7,505 nt of DNA, from assembly GCA_902803345.1 (NCBI GenBank), contig CADCPV010000140.1:1-7505 (forward strand), given 5' to 3'. Origin of the DNA: an uncultured Eubacteriales bacterium. GTDB lineage: Bacteria; Bacillota_A; Clostridia; Lachnospirales; Lachnospiraceae. Position 1 is the first letter of the stretch, and each line of letters starts with the position of its first letter. This document shows positions 1 through 6,643 of the stretch, piece by piece. The translations under genes and the position numbers were made by a program. The notes beneath the pieces were generated by a model. That model was not told where the DNA came from and made no database searches. It worked only from the letters and a program-made list of their open reading frames with translations.

Positions 1-702
1 AAGGGCATCAATCCGGCAGACATCCTGAAGCCGCAGTACATCGAGAAGGCACTGGACAAGTACCGCTATCCGGACTGGGACAGCATGCTCGCATCCATCG
101 GACGCGGCGGCTTGAAGGAAGGCCAGATCGTCACCAAGCTTCTGGAGGAATACCAGAAGGAAAATACATCTGCGCCGACCGATGAGGAAATCCTGAAGAG
201 CATCGAAGAAAGCGGGAAGAACAAGGTCCGCCAGACACGGCACGACCAGGGCATTGTCGTCAAGGGCCTTCATGATCTGTCGGTGCGGTTTTCCCGGTGC
301 TGCAACCCGGTGCCGGGTGACGAGATTGTCGGCTACATCACGCGGGGCCGGGGAATTTCGATCCACCGGACGGACTGCACGAATATCATGTCGCTGCCGG
401 ATTATGAGAAGGCGCGGCTGATCCCAGCGGACTGGAGCGAGCGCGACCAGGATTCCAGCGCGAAGTATTCCACGTCGATCCAGATTTATGCGACGAACCG
501 GATCGGTCTTTTCGCGGATATTTCCCGCGTTATGACCGAAAATGAGGTGGATATCCAGACCGCGAGTTCACGCGTGAACCGTCAGGGACAGGCGACGATT
601 GAAATGAGCTTCGAGGTATCCAGTATCGAAGACCTCGAAAAACTGATAACAAGACTGCATCCGATCCCGGGCGTGATCGATATTCAGCGCTCGGCGGGAT
701 GA
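1..702 (+). CDS. relA: RelA/SpoT-family bifunctional (p)ppGpp synthetase/hydrolase, C-terminal part (5' end outside window)
   Basis: The open frame runs from base 1 without a start, so this is the last 233 residues of a protein that is normally about 730-770 residues. The family makes ppGpp/pppGpp from ATP and GDP/GTP and also hydrolyses them in the cytoplasm. The hydrolase, synthetase and TGS domains lie upstream of the window. Visible here are the end of the helical region (about residues 1-85 of this fragment), the conserved cysteine-rich module with the CCNPVPGD motif (Cys100, Cys101) and the IHRTDC motif (His122, Cys126), and a C-terminal ACT domain (about 157-232) with the NRIGLFADIS signature. 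These C-terminal domains sense ribosome/tRNA state and regulate the enzyme halves. The first internal ATG (base 85) is not a likely start, because homologous sequence continues upstream of it. It appears to be the first visible gene of an operon, with 12 nt to the next gene. Confidence 0.95.
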   Translation, partial: KGINPADILKPQYIEKALDKYRYPDWDSMLASIGRGGLKEGQIVTKLLEEYQKENTSAPTDEEILKSIEESGKNKVRQTRHDQGIVVKGLHDLSVRFSRCCNPVPGDEIVGYITRGRGISIHRTDCTNIMSLPDYEKARLIPADWSERDQDSSAKYSTSIQIYATNRIGLFADISRVMTENEVDIQTASSRVNRQGQATIEMSFEVSSIEDLEKLITRLHPIPGVIDIQRSAG

Positions 703-714
703 ATGTGATGAGAA

Positions 715-1341
715 ATGAAGATTTATAAACTGTCGGTCGGACTCCTTCGGGCGAACTGCTATGTCGCCGTCGGGGAACGGGCCAACGAGTGCTTTATCGT
801 GGACCCGGGCGGGGATGCGGACCGGATTTCGGAGAAAATAGAAGAGAGCGGCGCAAAGCCAGCGGCCGTGCTTCTGACACACGGACATTTTGACCATATC
901 CTTGCAGCGAAAGAGCTTCGGGAGCGTTATGAGATCCCGGTTTATTGCGCAAAACAGGACTTTGAACTCTTAGCTGATCCTGTGAAGAATCTTTCTGCAG
1001 TCTATGCAGAGCCGGCTGTGATCGAAGCGGACAGGACCGTTTCAGACGGGGAAAAACTGAAACTCTGCGGGCTGCAGTTGGAAGTGATTGCGACCCCCGG
1101 ACATTCTGACGGCTCGGTCTGCTACTGGCTTCCGAAAGAGCGGGTGCTCTTTTCCGGTGATACGCTCTTTTTAGAGTCCTACGGAAAAGTGGATGACCTT
1201 TCAGCGGCAGTCCGGATCCGGGATTCAATTCTGGAAAGGCTGTTTACGCTTCCGGACGATACCATCGTCTATCCGGGACATATGGACTGTACGACGATCC
1301 GGCACGAGAAGGTTTATAATCCGATTTACTATACCCTTTAA
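715..1341 (+). CDS. MBL-fold metallo-hydrolase (glyoxalase II-like)
   Basis: This is a 208-residue metallo-beta-lactamase-fold protein with the full two-metal site. The THGHFDH motif gives His56, His58, Asp60 and His61. The others are His130 (TPGHSDGS), Asp149 (SGDTLF) and His189 (YPGHMD). It resembles the short glyoxalase II-like group, but it lacks the C-terminal helical domain that binds glutathione in classic GloB, so its substrate cannot be read from sequence and a thioester hydrolase role is only an inference. The usual GHGPxTTI ending appears as GHMDCTTI. The start is ATG 715, because an in-frame ATG at 703 is followed at once by a stop. No good Shine-Dalgarno sits at normal spacing, which suggests translational coupling to relA. 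It lies between relA and hemZ, an order I know from Clostridia. In many Firmicutes dtd follows relA, but it is absent here. Confidence 0.88.
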   Translation: MKIYKLSVGLLRANCYVAVGERANECFIVDPGGDADRISEKIEESGAKPAAVLLTHGHFDHILAAKELRERYEIPVYCAKQDFELLADPVKNLSAVYAEPAVIEADRTVSDGEKLKLCGLQLEVIATPGHSDGSVCYWLPKERVLFSGDTLFLESYGKVDDLSAAVRIRDSILERLFTLPDDTIVYPGHMDCTTIRHEKVYNPIYYTL

Positions 1342-1359
1342 CAGGAAGGAATTGATTCC

Positions 1360-2835
1360 ATGCGGCTATTACTTCAGTCCGCTTTATTTGAACACGACAT
1401 TCGCGGCCTCCTGATGGCATACTTCCCCTGGACGAAATTCGACACGGAGGAAGGTCAGCAGGAGGACGATTTTGTGCAGATCCTGTTTGACAATGAAGCC
1501 TCGATGAAAGAGGACGGATACCTGTCGGGAACGATTCGCGCGGGGATTTCGGGAATTGTCCGGGAAGAGAGCTTCCGGGCAGAATACCGGGATCTCAAGT
1601 TCTGCCGGAACCGCATGAAGCGGGAATTCTGCCGGATGATGAGCGAGATGACCGGGAAAACGCTGCCCTGGGGCACGCTTTCCGGCGTGCGGCCCGTGAA
1701 GATCCCGATGGAAATGCTGTCGGAGGGACAGACAGATTCTGAAATCCTGAAATATCTCAGGGAAGAGCTGCTGGTTTCTGAGGAAAAATCCGCACTCGCG
1801 CTGGAGATTGCGAAGCGGGAGCGCCTGCTGATGGAGAAATGCACGGGAGAGGATACCTACAGCCTGTATCTTGGCATCCCCTTCTGTCCGACGACCTGTC
1901 TGTACTGTTCCTTTACATCCTACCCGATTGCACGCTACAAAGACCATGTGGATGAGTATCTCGTGGCGCTTTTCTCAGAGATCGACTTTGTTGCGGAACG
2001 TTTCAGGGATCGGCGGCTTCGGACTGTGTATTTCGGCGGCGGTACGCCAACGACGCTTTCTGCGGCGGATCTGGAGCGGCTTCTGTCCTATATCGAAAAG
2101 AAGCTGAACCTGTCGGAAATGCTGGAGTGGACAGTGGAGGCGGGACGGCCGGACAGTATCGACCGGGAGAAACTTCTGGTGCTGAAGAACCACCCGGTGA
2201 GCCGGATTTCGATCAATCCGCAGACCATGAACCAGAAAACGCTGGATCTGATCGGACGGAAGCATACAGTAGAAGAGGTGGAGAGCGCCTATTCTCTTGC
2301 GCGGGAACTGGGATTTTCGGACATTAACATGGATTTGATCCTCGGCCTTCCGGGGGAGACGGAGGAAGACATCCGGTACACGATCCAGAGAATCACGGAG
2401 CTTGCTCCGGAAAATGTAACGCTTCATTCTCTGGCGGTCAAACGTTCCTCGCGCCTGAATCTTCTGAAGGAACAGTATCAGGGCTTCCGGATGGAGAATT
2501 CGGATGAGATCATGCGGATGTGTGAAGAACATCTTCGCGGGATCGGCCTGCAGCCCTACTATCTGTACCGGCAGAAGAATATGGCCGGAAACCAGGAAAA
2601 CACGGGCTTTGCGCTTCCCGGAAAGGAAGGCCTCTATAATATTATGACGATGGAAGAGTGCCAGGACATTGTGGCGCTCGGCGCAGGCGCCGTTTCGCGG
2701 CGGAACTTCCCGGGCGGGCGGATCGAACGCTGCGACAATGTGAAGGATATCGGGAAATATCTCTCAGAAACGGATGAGATGATCCGCAGAAAAAGTGAAC
2801 TGTTCCGATGGGAAGAGGAGAAAAAACAGAACTGA
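1360..2835 (+). CDS. hemZ: HemZ-type radical SAM protein (coproporphyrinogen dehydrogenase family)
   Basis: This 491-residue protein is close to the size of Bacillus subtilis HemZ (about 500). A HemZ-specific N-terminal region (about 1-165) is followed by a radical SAM barrel. The FeS/SAM motif is CPTTCLYC with Cys176, Cys180 and Cys183. A GGGTPT glycine motif lies at 226-231, NMDLILGLPGET ends at 334, and the HemN/HemZ-like YRQKN occurs at 403-407. The family is named for oxygen-independent oxidative decarboxylation of coproporphyrinogen III in heme synthesis. Many anaerobic gut Clostridia with this gene lack a full heme pathway, so the real substrate may differ. A strong ribosome site, AGGAAGGA (1343-1350), lies 9 nt before ATG 1360 and decides the start. 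The gene starts 18 nt after the MBL hydrolase and ends 3 nt before azlC. Confidence 0.9.
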   Translation: MRLLLQSALFEHDIRGLLMAYFPWTKFDTEEGQQEDDFVQILFDNEASMKEDGYLSGTIRAGISGIVREESFRAEYRDLKFCRNRMKREFCRMMSEMTGKTLPWGTLSGVRPVKIPMEMLSEGQTDSEILKYLREELLVSEEKSALALEIAKRERLLMEKCTGEDTYSLYLGIPFCPTTCLYCSFTSYPIARYKDHVDEYLVALFSEIDFVAERFRDRRLRTVYFGGGTPTTLSAADLERLLSYIEKKLNLSEMLEWTVEAGRPDSIDREKLLVLKNHPVSRISINPQTMNQKTLDLIGRKHTVEEVESAYSLARELGFSDINMDLILGLPGETEEDIRYTIQRITELAPENVTLHSLAVKRSSRLNLLKEQYQGFRMENSDEIMRMCEEHLRGIGLQPYYLYRQKNMAGNQENTGFALPGKEGLYNIMTMEECQDIVALGAGAVSRRNFPGGRIERCDNVKDIGKYLSETDEMIRRKSELFRWEEEKKQN

Positions 2836-2838
2836 TCT

Positions 2839-3561
2839 ATGAAACCGGAAAACAGACGACTATATGTGAAGGGCTTGCGGGACGGCGTACCGATCGCCGC
2901 CGGTTATTTTGCAGTGGCTTTTTCTCTCGGAATTATGGCAAAAATCTCGGGACTCGGGCCTTTTCAGGGCTTCCTTTCGAGCGTGCTTACCAATGCTTCC
3001 GCCGGTGAATATGCGGGATTTGTTGTTATCGCGGAAAACTCGGGGCTTCTGATGATGGCGCTGATGACGCTCGTGGCGAGCGCACGGTATTTCCTGATGT
3101 CCTGTGCGCTTTCCCAGCATCTGTCGCCGGAGCTTCCGCTTCGGCATCGGCTCCTGATCGGATTTGACGTCACGGATGAAATGTTCGGCGTGATGATTTC
3201 CAAGCCTGGCTGTATCGCGCCGGCCTACGCTTACGGCCTGTACCTCCTGCCGATCATCGGCTGGTCCTCGGGGACTGTGCTTGGGATCGTTTCCGGCAAT
3301 ATTCTGCCCGCTGCTGTCGTGAATGCGCTTTCGGTTGCGCTTTACGGCATGTTTATCGCGATTATTGTTCCGCCGGCAAAGAAGAACCGTGTCGTGCTCG
3401 TCCTGGTACTCGCGGGTTTTGCGCTGTCCTGTGCATTTTCGCGGATTCCGTACCTTCGGGAGCTGTCTTCGGGAACACGCACCATTATCCTGACCGTAGC
3501 GCTTTCCGCCGCAGCGGCGCTCCTGTTTCCCGTGAAAGAGGAAGAGGAGGCGCCCGCATGA
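2839..3561 (+). CDS. azlC: AzlC family branched-chain amino acid exporter, large subunit
   Basis: This is a 240-residue hydrophobic membrane protein, within the normal AzlC range (about 230-250). The family works with a small AzlD partner to export branched-chain amino acids and analogues such as azaleucine. Typical AzlC features are the N-terminal GLRDGVPIAAGYFAVAFSLG stretch (about 13-32), the NASAGEYAGFV segment, and SARYFLMSCALSQHL around residue 80-95. Membrane segments are likely at about 16-38, 60-92, 130-155, 158-180, 188-205 and 214-233. The start is ATG 2839, 3 nt after the hemZ stop. The only purine-rich site, GAGGAG (2815-2820), is 18 nt upstream, which is long, so translation is probably coupled to hemZ. 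Its last codons overlap the azlD start in an ATGA. Export of the pair's substrate next to relA fits an amino acid homeostasis theme, but that link is inferred from position. Confidence 0.93.
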   Translation: MKPENRRLYVKGLRDGVPIAAGYFAVAFSLGIMAKISGLGPFQGFLSSVLTNASAGEYAGFVVIAENSGLLMMALMTLVASARYFLMSCALSQHLSPELPLRHRLLIGFDVTDEMFGVMISKPGCIAPAYAYGLYLLPIIGWSSGTVLGIVSGNILPAAVVNALSVALYGMFIAIIVPPAKKNRVVLVLVLAGFALSCAFSRIPYLRELSSGTRTIILTVALSAAAALLFPVKEEEEAPA

Positions 3562-3857
3562 AGACTTATCTGTATATCCTCGTAATGGCGGCGACAACCT
3601 ATCTGATCCGCGTGCTGCCGCTGACCCTGATCCGAAAGCCGATCAAAAACCGCTTTCTGAAGTCTTTTCTGTATTATGTGCCGTACGTGACACTTGCAGT
3701 GATGACGTTTCCGGCGATTATGGAGGCGACGGAATCCCCGATTGCCGGGCTGGCTGCGCTTGTCATCGGCATTCTTGCGGCCTGGTTCGGCCTCGGACTG
3801 TTTCCGGTTGCGGTGATCTGCTGCGCGGTGGTGTTTCTGCTGGAAAAGATATTATAA
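3558..3857 (+). CDS. azlD: AzlD family branched-chain amino acid exporter, small subunit
   Basis: This 99-residue, very hydrophobic protein matches the AzlD size and pattern. The YLIRVLPLTLIRKPIKNRFL region near the N-terminus (about 15-34) and the YYVPYVTLAVMTFPAI segment (about 38-53) are typical. Four membrane segments are likely (about 3-23, 36-56, 60-78, 78-96). It forms the export system together with AzlC. The start ATG 3558 overlaps the azlC stop by 4 nt (ATGA). It is preceded by an excellent ribosome site, AGAGGAGG (3543-3550), with 7 nt spacing, lying inside the end of azlC. The gene ends in two adjacent stop codons (3855-3860) just before a perfect hairpin. It is the last gene of the plus-strand run that begins with relA. 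Confidence 0.93.
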   Translation: MKTYLYILVMAATTYLIRVLPLTLIRKPIKNRFLKSFLYYVPYVTLAVMTFPAIMEATESPIAGLAALVIGILAAWFGLGLFPVAVICCAVVFLLEKIL

Positions 3858-3860
3858 TAA

Positions 3861-3905
3861 AGCACCCGTCATGAGAAATGCTTCGCATTTCTCATGACGG
3901 GTGCT
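3861..3905. other. Perfect 20-21 bp inverted repeat (hairpin) after azlD
   Basis: Bases 3861-3880 are the exact reverse complement of 3886-3905, around a CTTCG centre. The outer C and G of the centre can also pair, giving a 21-bp stem with a 3-nt loop. It begins 3 nt after the azlD stop. On the plus strand no U-tract follows (GGACTTG), so it is not a classic terminator for the azl operon. On the minus strand the hairpin is followed by TTATTATAAT, a loose U/A-rich tail. It could stabilise the operon's 3' end, act as a minus-strand terminator, or be a copy of a dispersed palindromic repeat. Confidence 0.85.
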
Positions 3906-4095
3906 GGACTTGAATCACAAAAGGGGACCCCGGCGGGAACGAATCCGGGCCGGGGCTTGAGTATGAAAAAGCTTTTATCAAGTGACGGGGATCAACTTGA
4001 TGTACGTTTCAGTACGCTTGAAGTATAACAGGCGCAAGTGAAATGTAAGTGAAATAATAAGAAAAAGTTTTTGAAAAGAACGCGGAATTTACGTG
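3906..4095. other. Intergenic stretch without a recognisable gene
   Basis: There is no credible reading frame here. Two weak hairpins can be drawn. One is a GC-rich 7-bp stem (3928-3934 with 3949-3955, CCCCGGC/GCCGGGG) with a 14-nt loop. The other is a 7-bp stem (3977-3983 with 3995-4001, ATCAAGT/ACTTGAT) with an 11-nt loop. The motif CTTGA recurs four times (near 3910, 3956, 3996 and 4017) without regular spacing. The second half is A/T-rich. It is probably 3' untranslated sequence of the azl transcript, running to the terminator at 4096-4127. Confidence 0.5.
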
Positions 4096-4127
4096 AAAAA
4101 ACCGGGAGATCAGATCTCCCGGTTTTT
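4096..4127. terminator. Bidirectional intrinsic terminator between azlCD and tRNA-Gln
   Basis: ACCGGGAGAT (4101-4110) pairs perfectly with ATCTCCCGGT (4114-4123) across a CAG loop. A run of A at 4096-4101 lies on the left and a run of T at 4123-4127 on the right, so each strand has a GC-rich stem followed by a U-tract. On the minus strand it lies 2 nt past the end of tRNA-Gln and ends that transcript. On the plus strand it is the first convincing terminator after azlD. Confidence 0.9.
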
Positions 4128-4129
4128 GC

Positions 4130-4202
4130 CAGCGCTGCAAGGATTCGAACCTTGAAAATGACGGAGTCAGAGTCCGTTGCCTTACCATTTGGCGACAGCG
4201 CT
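4130..4202 (-). tRNA. tRNA-Gln (anticodon CUG)
   Basis: The minus strand folds as a full cloverleaf. The acceptor stem is AGCGCTG/CAGCGCT (4202-4196 with 4137-4131, 7 bp). The D arm is GCC-AAATGGTAA-GGC. The anticodon arm is ACGGA-CTCTGAC-TCCGT, giving anticodon CUG at 4170-4168. The T arm is CAAGG-TTCGAAT-CCTTG. The UC after the acceptor, the GCCAA..GGTAAGGCA D arm and the G discriminator (4130) match known tRNA-Gln. CCA is not encoded; GCA follows. The variable region is 6 nt (CATTTT) where 5 is usual for glutamine tRNAs. It reads CAG codons. It has its own promoter upstream and a terminator 2 nt downstream, so it is a single-gene unit. Confidence 0.95.
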
Positions 4203-4231
4203 TTATTCCTGCCTTTTTGGACAGCGAGTGT

Positions 4232-4260
4232 ATTATAGTACAGCTTCCCGGAAAAATCAA
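4232..4260 (-). promoter_or_regulatory. Sigma-A-type promoter for tRNA-Gln
   Basis: On the minus strand a TTGATT -35 box (4260-4255) and a perfect TATAAT -10 box (4237-4232) are separated by exactly 17 bp. Transcription would start near 4225, giving a short leader of about 20 nt before the tRNA at 4202. The strength fits a stable RNA gene. Confidence 0.85.
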
Positions 4261-4331
4261 GTACTTTTTTGTAATTGTTCGAATGGGGTGCTGAATAGAT
4301 ACCTTTTTTTCAGAAGTTTTCGGACCGAGAC

Positions 4332-4360
4332 TTGAAAAAAGCGCGGATCTGCGATAAAAT
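4332..4360 (+). promoter_or_regulatory. Sigma-A-type promoter for ppk
   Basis: TTGAAA (-35, 4332-4337) and TAAAAT (-10, 4355-4360) are spaced by 17 bp. A start near 4367 would leave a leader of about 40 nt before ATG 4406. It is divergent from the tRNA-Gln promoter, with about 70 bp between the two -35 boxes. I see no pho-box-like direct repeat or other clear operator next to it. Confidence 0.78.
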
Positions 4361-4394
4361 CAGGCTGACAGCAGAAGATCAGGCTGCTGCTGTT

Positions 4395-4400
4395 GGGAGG
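4395..4400 (+). promoter_or_regulatory. Ribosome binding site that fixes the ppk start
   Basis: GGGAGG lies 5 nt before ATG 4406. The next in-frame ATG (4523, Met40), which would give a protein closer to the usual PPK1 N-terminus, has no such site in front of it. This supports the longer protein with its N-terminal extension. Confidence 0.8.
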
Positions 4401-4405
4401 GCAGT

Positions 4406-6610
4406 ATGACTAAGAAACGGGAAAACACGGAAATCAGGGAAGGATCCCTGGAAGAAGCAGTACTTCTGCAGGAAGAAAAACAGCAGAATGCGCAGGACAC
4501 CCGCTATGTTTCTTCGGAATTCATGAGCGAAAAGAAGGCGAAGAAAGCGAAAAAAGCAAGTCCGCAGTTCTTTGAGAACCGGGAGCTTTCCTGGCTCCGC
4601 TTCAACGAGCGCGTGCTGGAGGAAGCGGAGGATCTCTCGAATCCGCTGTGCGAGCGCCTGAATTTCCTGTCTATTTACCAGACCAATCTGGATGAGTTTT
4701 TCATGGTGCGCGTAGGTTCTCTGTATGACCAGAAGCTGACCAACAACAACATCCGTGAAAACAAGACCTATATGAGTCCGGAAGAGCAGATCCAGGCTGT
4801 CTGCAAGCGTGTAAAAAAGCTTTCGGTGCGGCACGCGGAAGCCTACCGGATCCTGGTGTCGGGCCTTCGGGAGTTCGGTGTGCGCGTTACGGATTTTGAC
4901 TCGCTGGAGAAGAACGAAGCTTCGTATTTAGAGACCTTCTTCACGACCAATGTGCTGCCGCTTCTGTCGCCGGTCGTCGTCAGTAAAGAGCAGCCTTTCC
5001 CCTTCCTTGAAAACGGAAGCCTGTACGCTTACTGCACGCTCAGAAGGAAAGGGGAGAAGGACAGGATCGGCATTGTCGGATGCTCAGTGCGTTCATTAAG
5101 CCGCCTGATCCAGATTCCGGCGCACAGAAGGGCTTACCTTTTATTAGAGGATCTGGTGCTGCATTTCCTGCATCTCGTGTACCGGCGTTATGAGATCGCG
5201 GAGTCTTCAATCATCCGCCTCACAAGAAACGCGGATATTGATGCGGACAGTATGTACGACGAAGATCTGGACTACCGCGAACTGATGGAGCAGATGATCC
5301 GTTCACGCCGGCGGCTTTCGCCTGTCCGTCTTGAATACAGCCGTCCGCTTCAGAAAAAGTCGCTGGAGCGCCTGTCTCAGATGCTGAGCCTGGACCCCGC
5401 GCAGATGTTTTTATGCAAGGCACCACTGGAACTGTCGTTTTTATCACAGATGCGTTCGGACCTTTCAGGTGATGCGGAGCTGTTCTATGAAAAGCGCCAG
5501 CCACAGCGGTCTGCGGCGCTGGATCATGAGCGTCCGGTGCTTGACCAGGCCGAGGAACGCGATTTTCTGTTCTATTATCCCTATGAGCGCATGAACCCGG
5601 TAATCCGGATGCTTTTGGAGGCCGGGAAAGACCCGGATGTCGTATCAATCCGGATGACGCTGTACCGGCTTGCGAAAAACTCGCAGATTGTTGCGGCGCT
5701 TGCGGCGGCAGCGGAAAACGGGAAGAAAGTCGATGTGCTGGTGGAACTGAAGGCGCGTTTTGACGAGGAGAACAATATTCACTGGACGCATACCCTCGAA
5801 GACGCCGGCTGCAATGTGCTGTACGGACTTGGCAAATACAAAGTGCATTCGAAGCTCCTTCTGATCAAGCGGAAGAAGGACGGTGTGATGCACTACTTCA
5901 CCCAGGTCGGCACCGGGAACTACAACGAAAACACAGCCCGGCTCTATACAGATTTCTGCTTCATCACCGGACGGGAGAAGATCGGCATGCAGGCGGACCG
6001 GGTTTTCGACGCGCTGTTCAGCCAGGTTCTCCCGGATGATATCGAGGAGCTTCTCTGCGCACCGCACTGCCTGCAGAACCGTGTAATTGAAATGATCGAT
6101 CAGGAGATTGAGGAAGCGCGCGCCGGAAGGTCCGCCTATATCGGTCTGAAACTGAATTCGATCACGGACCGCGACATCATGCTGAAGCTTGCAGAGGCTT
6201 CCCAGGCAGGCGTCCGGATCGAAATGGTGGTCCGGGGCATCAACTGCCTGCGCGCCGGAATGCCGGGACTTACGGAAAACATCCGCGTGATCAGTATTGT
6301 CGGCCGCTTCCTGGAGCATGCACGGATCTATATTTTCGGAACACCCGAGCGCGAGAAGGTGTACATTTCCTCCGCGGACTTCATGACGCGGAACACCTTA
6401 AAGCGTGTGGAAGTCGGCGCGCCGATCGAGGACCCGGATCTCAGAAAGAAAATCCATCACATTTTCGATACGCAGCTTCGGGACAATGTAAAAGCCCGCG
6501 AGCAGCGGCCTTCCGGCAGTTACCGGAGAATCCTCCGCATGGCGGGCGAAGAGGAAATCAACTCGCAGGAGCTTTTCTATCGGGAAGCTTACGAGGGAAT
6601 CCTGAATTAA
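4406..6610 (+). CDS. ppk1: Polyphosphate kinase 1 (PPK1)
   Basis: This enzyme reversibly transfers the gamma-phosphate of ATP onto a growing polyphosphate chain through a phosphohistidine. The 734 residues cover the N domain (FENRELSWLRFNERVLEEA, from about 56; NLDEFFMVRVGSL), the H domain, and two phospholipase D-like C domains. The phosphorylated histidine is His481 in YKVHSKLL and the second active-site histidine is His638 in EHARIYIF. Their spacing of 157 equals that of E. coli His435 and His592. Arg421 (TLYR) and Arg451 (KARFDEEN) match the E. coli metal/phosphate-binding Arg375 and Arg405. The protein is longer than the usual 690-720 because of a charged N-terminal extension of about 50 residues that ends in KKAKKAKKA (43-51). 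It has its own promoter and ribosome site, is not in an operon with the tRNA, and converges on a phosphoesterase gene. Confidence 0.97.
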   Translation: MTKKRENTEIREGSLEEAVLLQEEKQQNAQDTRYVSSEFMSEKKAKKAKKASPQFFENRELSWLRFNERVLEEAEDLSNPLCERLNFLSIYQTNLDEFFMVRVGSLYDQKLTNNNIRENKTYMSPEEQIQAVCKRVKKLSVRHAEAYRILVSGLREFGVRVTDFDSLEKNEASYLETFFTTNVLPLLSPVVVSKEQPFPFLENGSLYAYCTLRRKGEKDRIGIVGCSVRSLSRLIQIPAHRRAYLLLEDLVLHFLHLVYRRYEIAESSIIRLTRNADIDADSMYDEDLDYRELMEQMIRSRRRLSPVRLEYSRPLQKKSLERLSQMLSLDPAQMFLCKAPLELSFLSQMRSDLSGDAELFYEKRQPQRSAALDHERPVLDQAEERDFLFYYPYERMNPVIRMLLEAGKDPDVVSIRMTLYRLAKNSQIVAALAAAAENGKKVDVLVELKARFDEENNIHWTHTLEDAGCNVLYGLGKYKVHSKLLLIKRKKDGVMHYFTQVGTGNYNENTARLYTDFCFITGREKIGMQADRVFDALFSQVLPDDIEELLCAPHCLQNRVIEMIDQEIEEARAGRSAYIGLKLNSITDRDIMLKLAEASQAGVRIEMVVRGINCLRAGMPGLTENIRVISIVGRFLEHARIYIFGTPEREKVYISSADFMTRNTLKRVEVGAPIEDPDLRKKIHHIFDTQLRDNVKAREQRPSGSYRRILRMAGEEEINSQELFYREAYEGILN

Positions 6611-6621
6611 GGGAATCCTGA
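6594..6621 (+). repeat. 12-bp direct repeat across the ppk stop codon
   Basis: AGGGAATCCTGA occurs at 6594-6605 and again at 6610-6621, separated by ATTA, so the unit is 16 bp. The first copy encodes the last residues of PPK1 (EGILN), and the TAA stop lies at the junction. It looks like a small local duplication at the gene end. Confidence 0.85.
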
Positions 6622-6624
6622 CTC

Positions 6625-6643
6625 AAAAACCGGGACCGGTCCC
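6625..6643 (-). terminator. Likely 3' end / intrinsic terminator of the phosphoesterase transcript
   Basis: The minus strand reads GGGACCGGTCCC, then GG and a run of five T (6629-6625). The T-run pairs with AAAGACT just after the phosphoesterase stop when the long helix forms, as in A-tract/U-tract terminators. Alternatively the 12-nt self-palindrome can form a very small local hairpin. Either way the U-tract makes this the natural transcript end. The plus strand has only AGTCTTT after its last arm, a weaker end for ppk. Confidence 0.55.

Noticed and set aside
708..717. ATGAGAAATG, shared with the hairpin at 3871-3880
   Set aside because: It is a single 10-base match with no matching flanks or structure; it is probably chance.
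794..1228. Long antisense reading frames opposite the MBL, hemZ, azlC and ppk genes
   Set aside because: They lie wholly inside well-supported genes on the other strand, have low-complexity Arg/Pro/His-rich translations and lack ribosome sites.
3928..3955. GC-rich hairpin as a terminator
   Set aside because: The stem is only 7 bp with a 14-nt loop, and no U-tract follows on the plus strand. On the minus strand TCCCCTTTT follows, but that is weak.
4009..4260. Minus-strand reading frame of 83 codons
   Set aside because: It runs through the tRNA-Gln gene, its promoter and the bidirectional terminator and resembles no known protein; it is a chance frame.
4301..4310. Run of seven T before the ppk promoter
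   Set aside because: No GC-rich stem precedes it, so it is not a terminator; it is probably just an A/T-rich upstream region.
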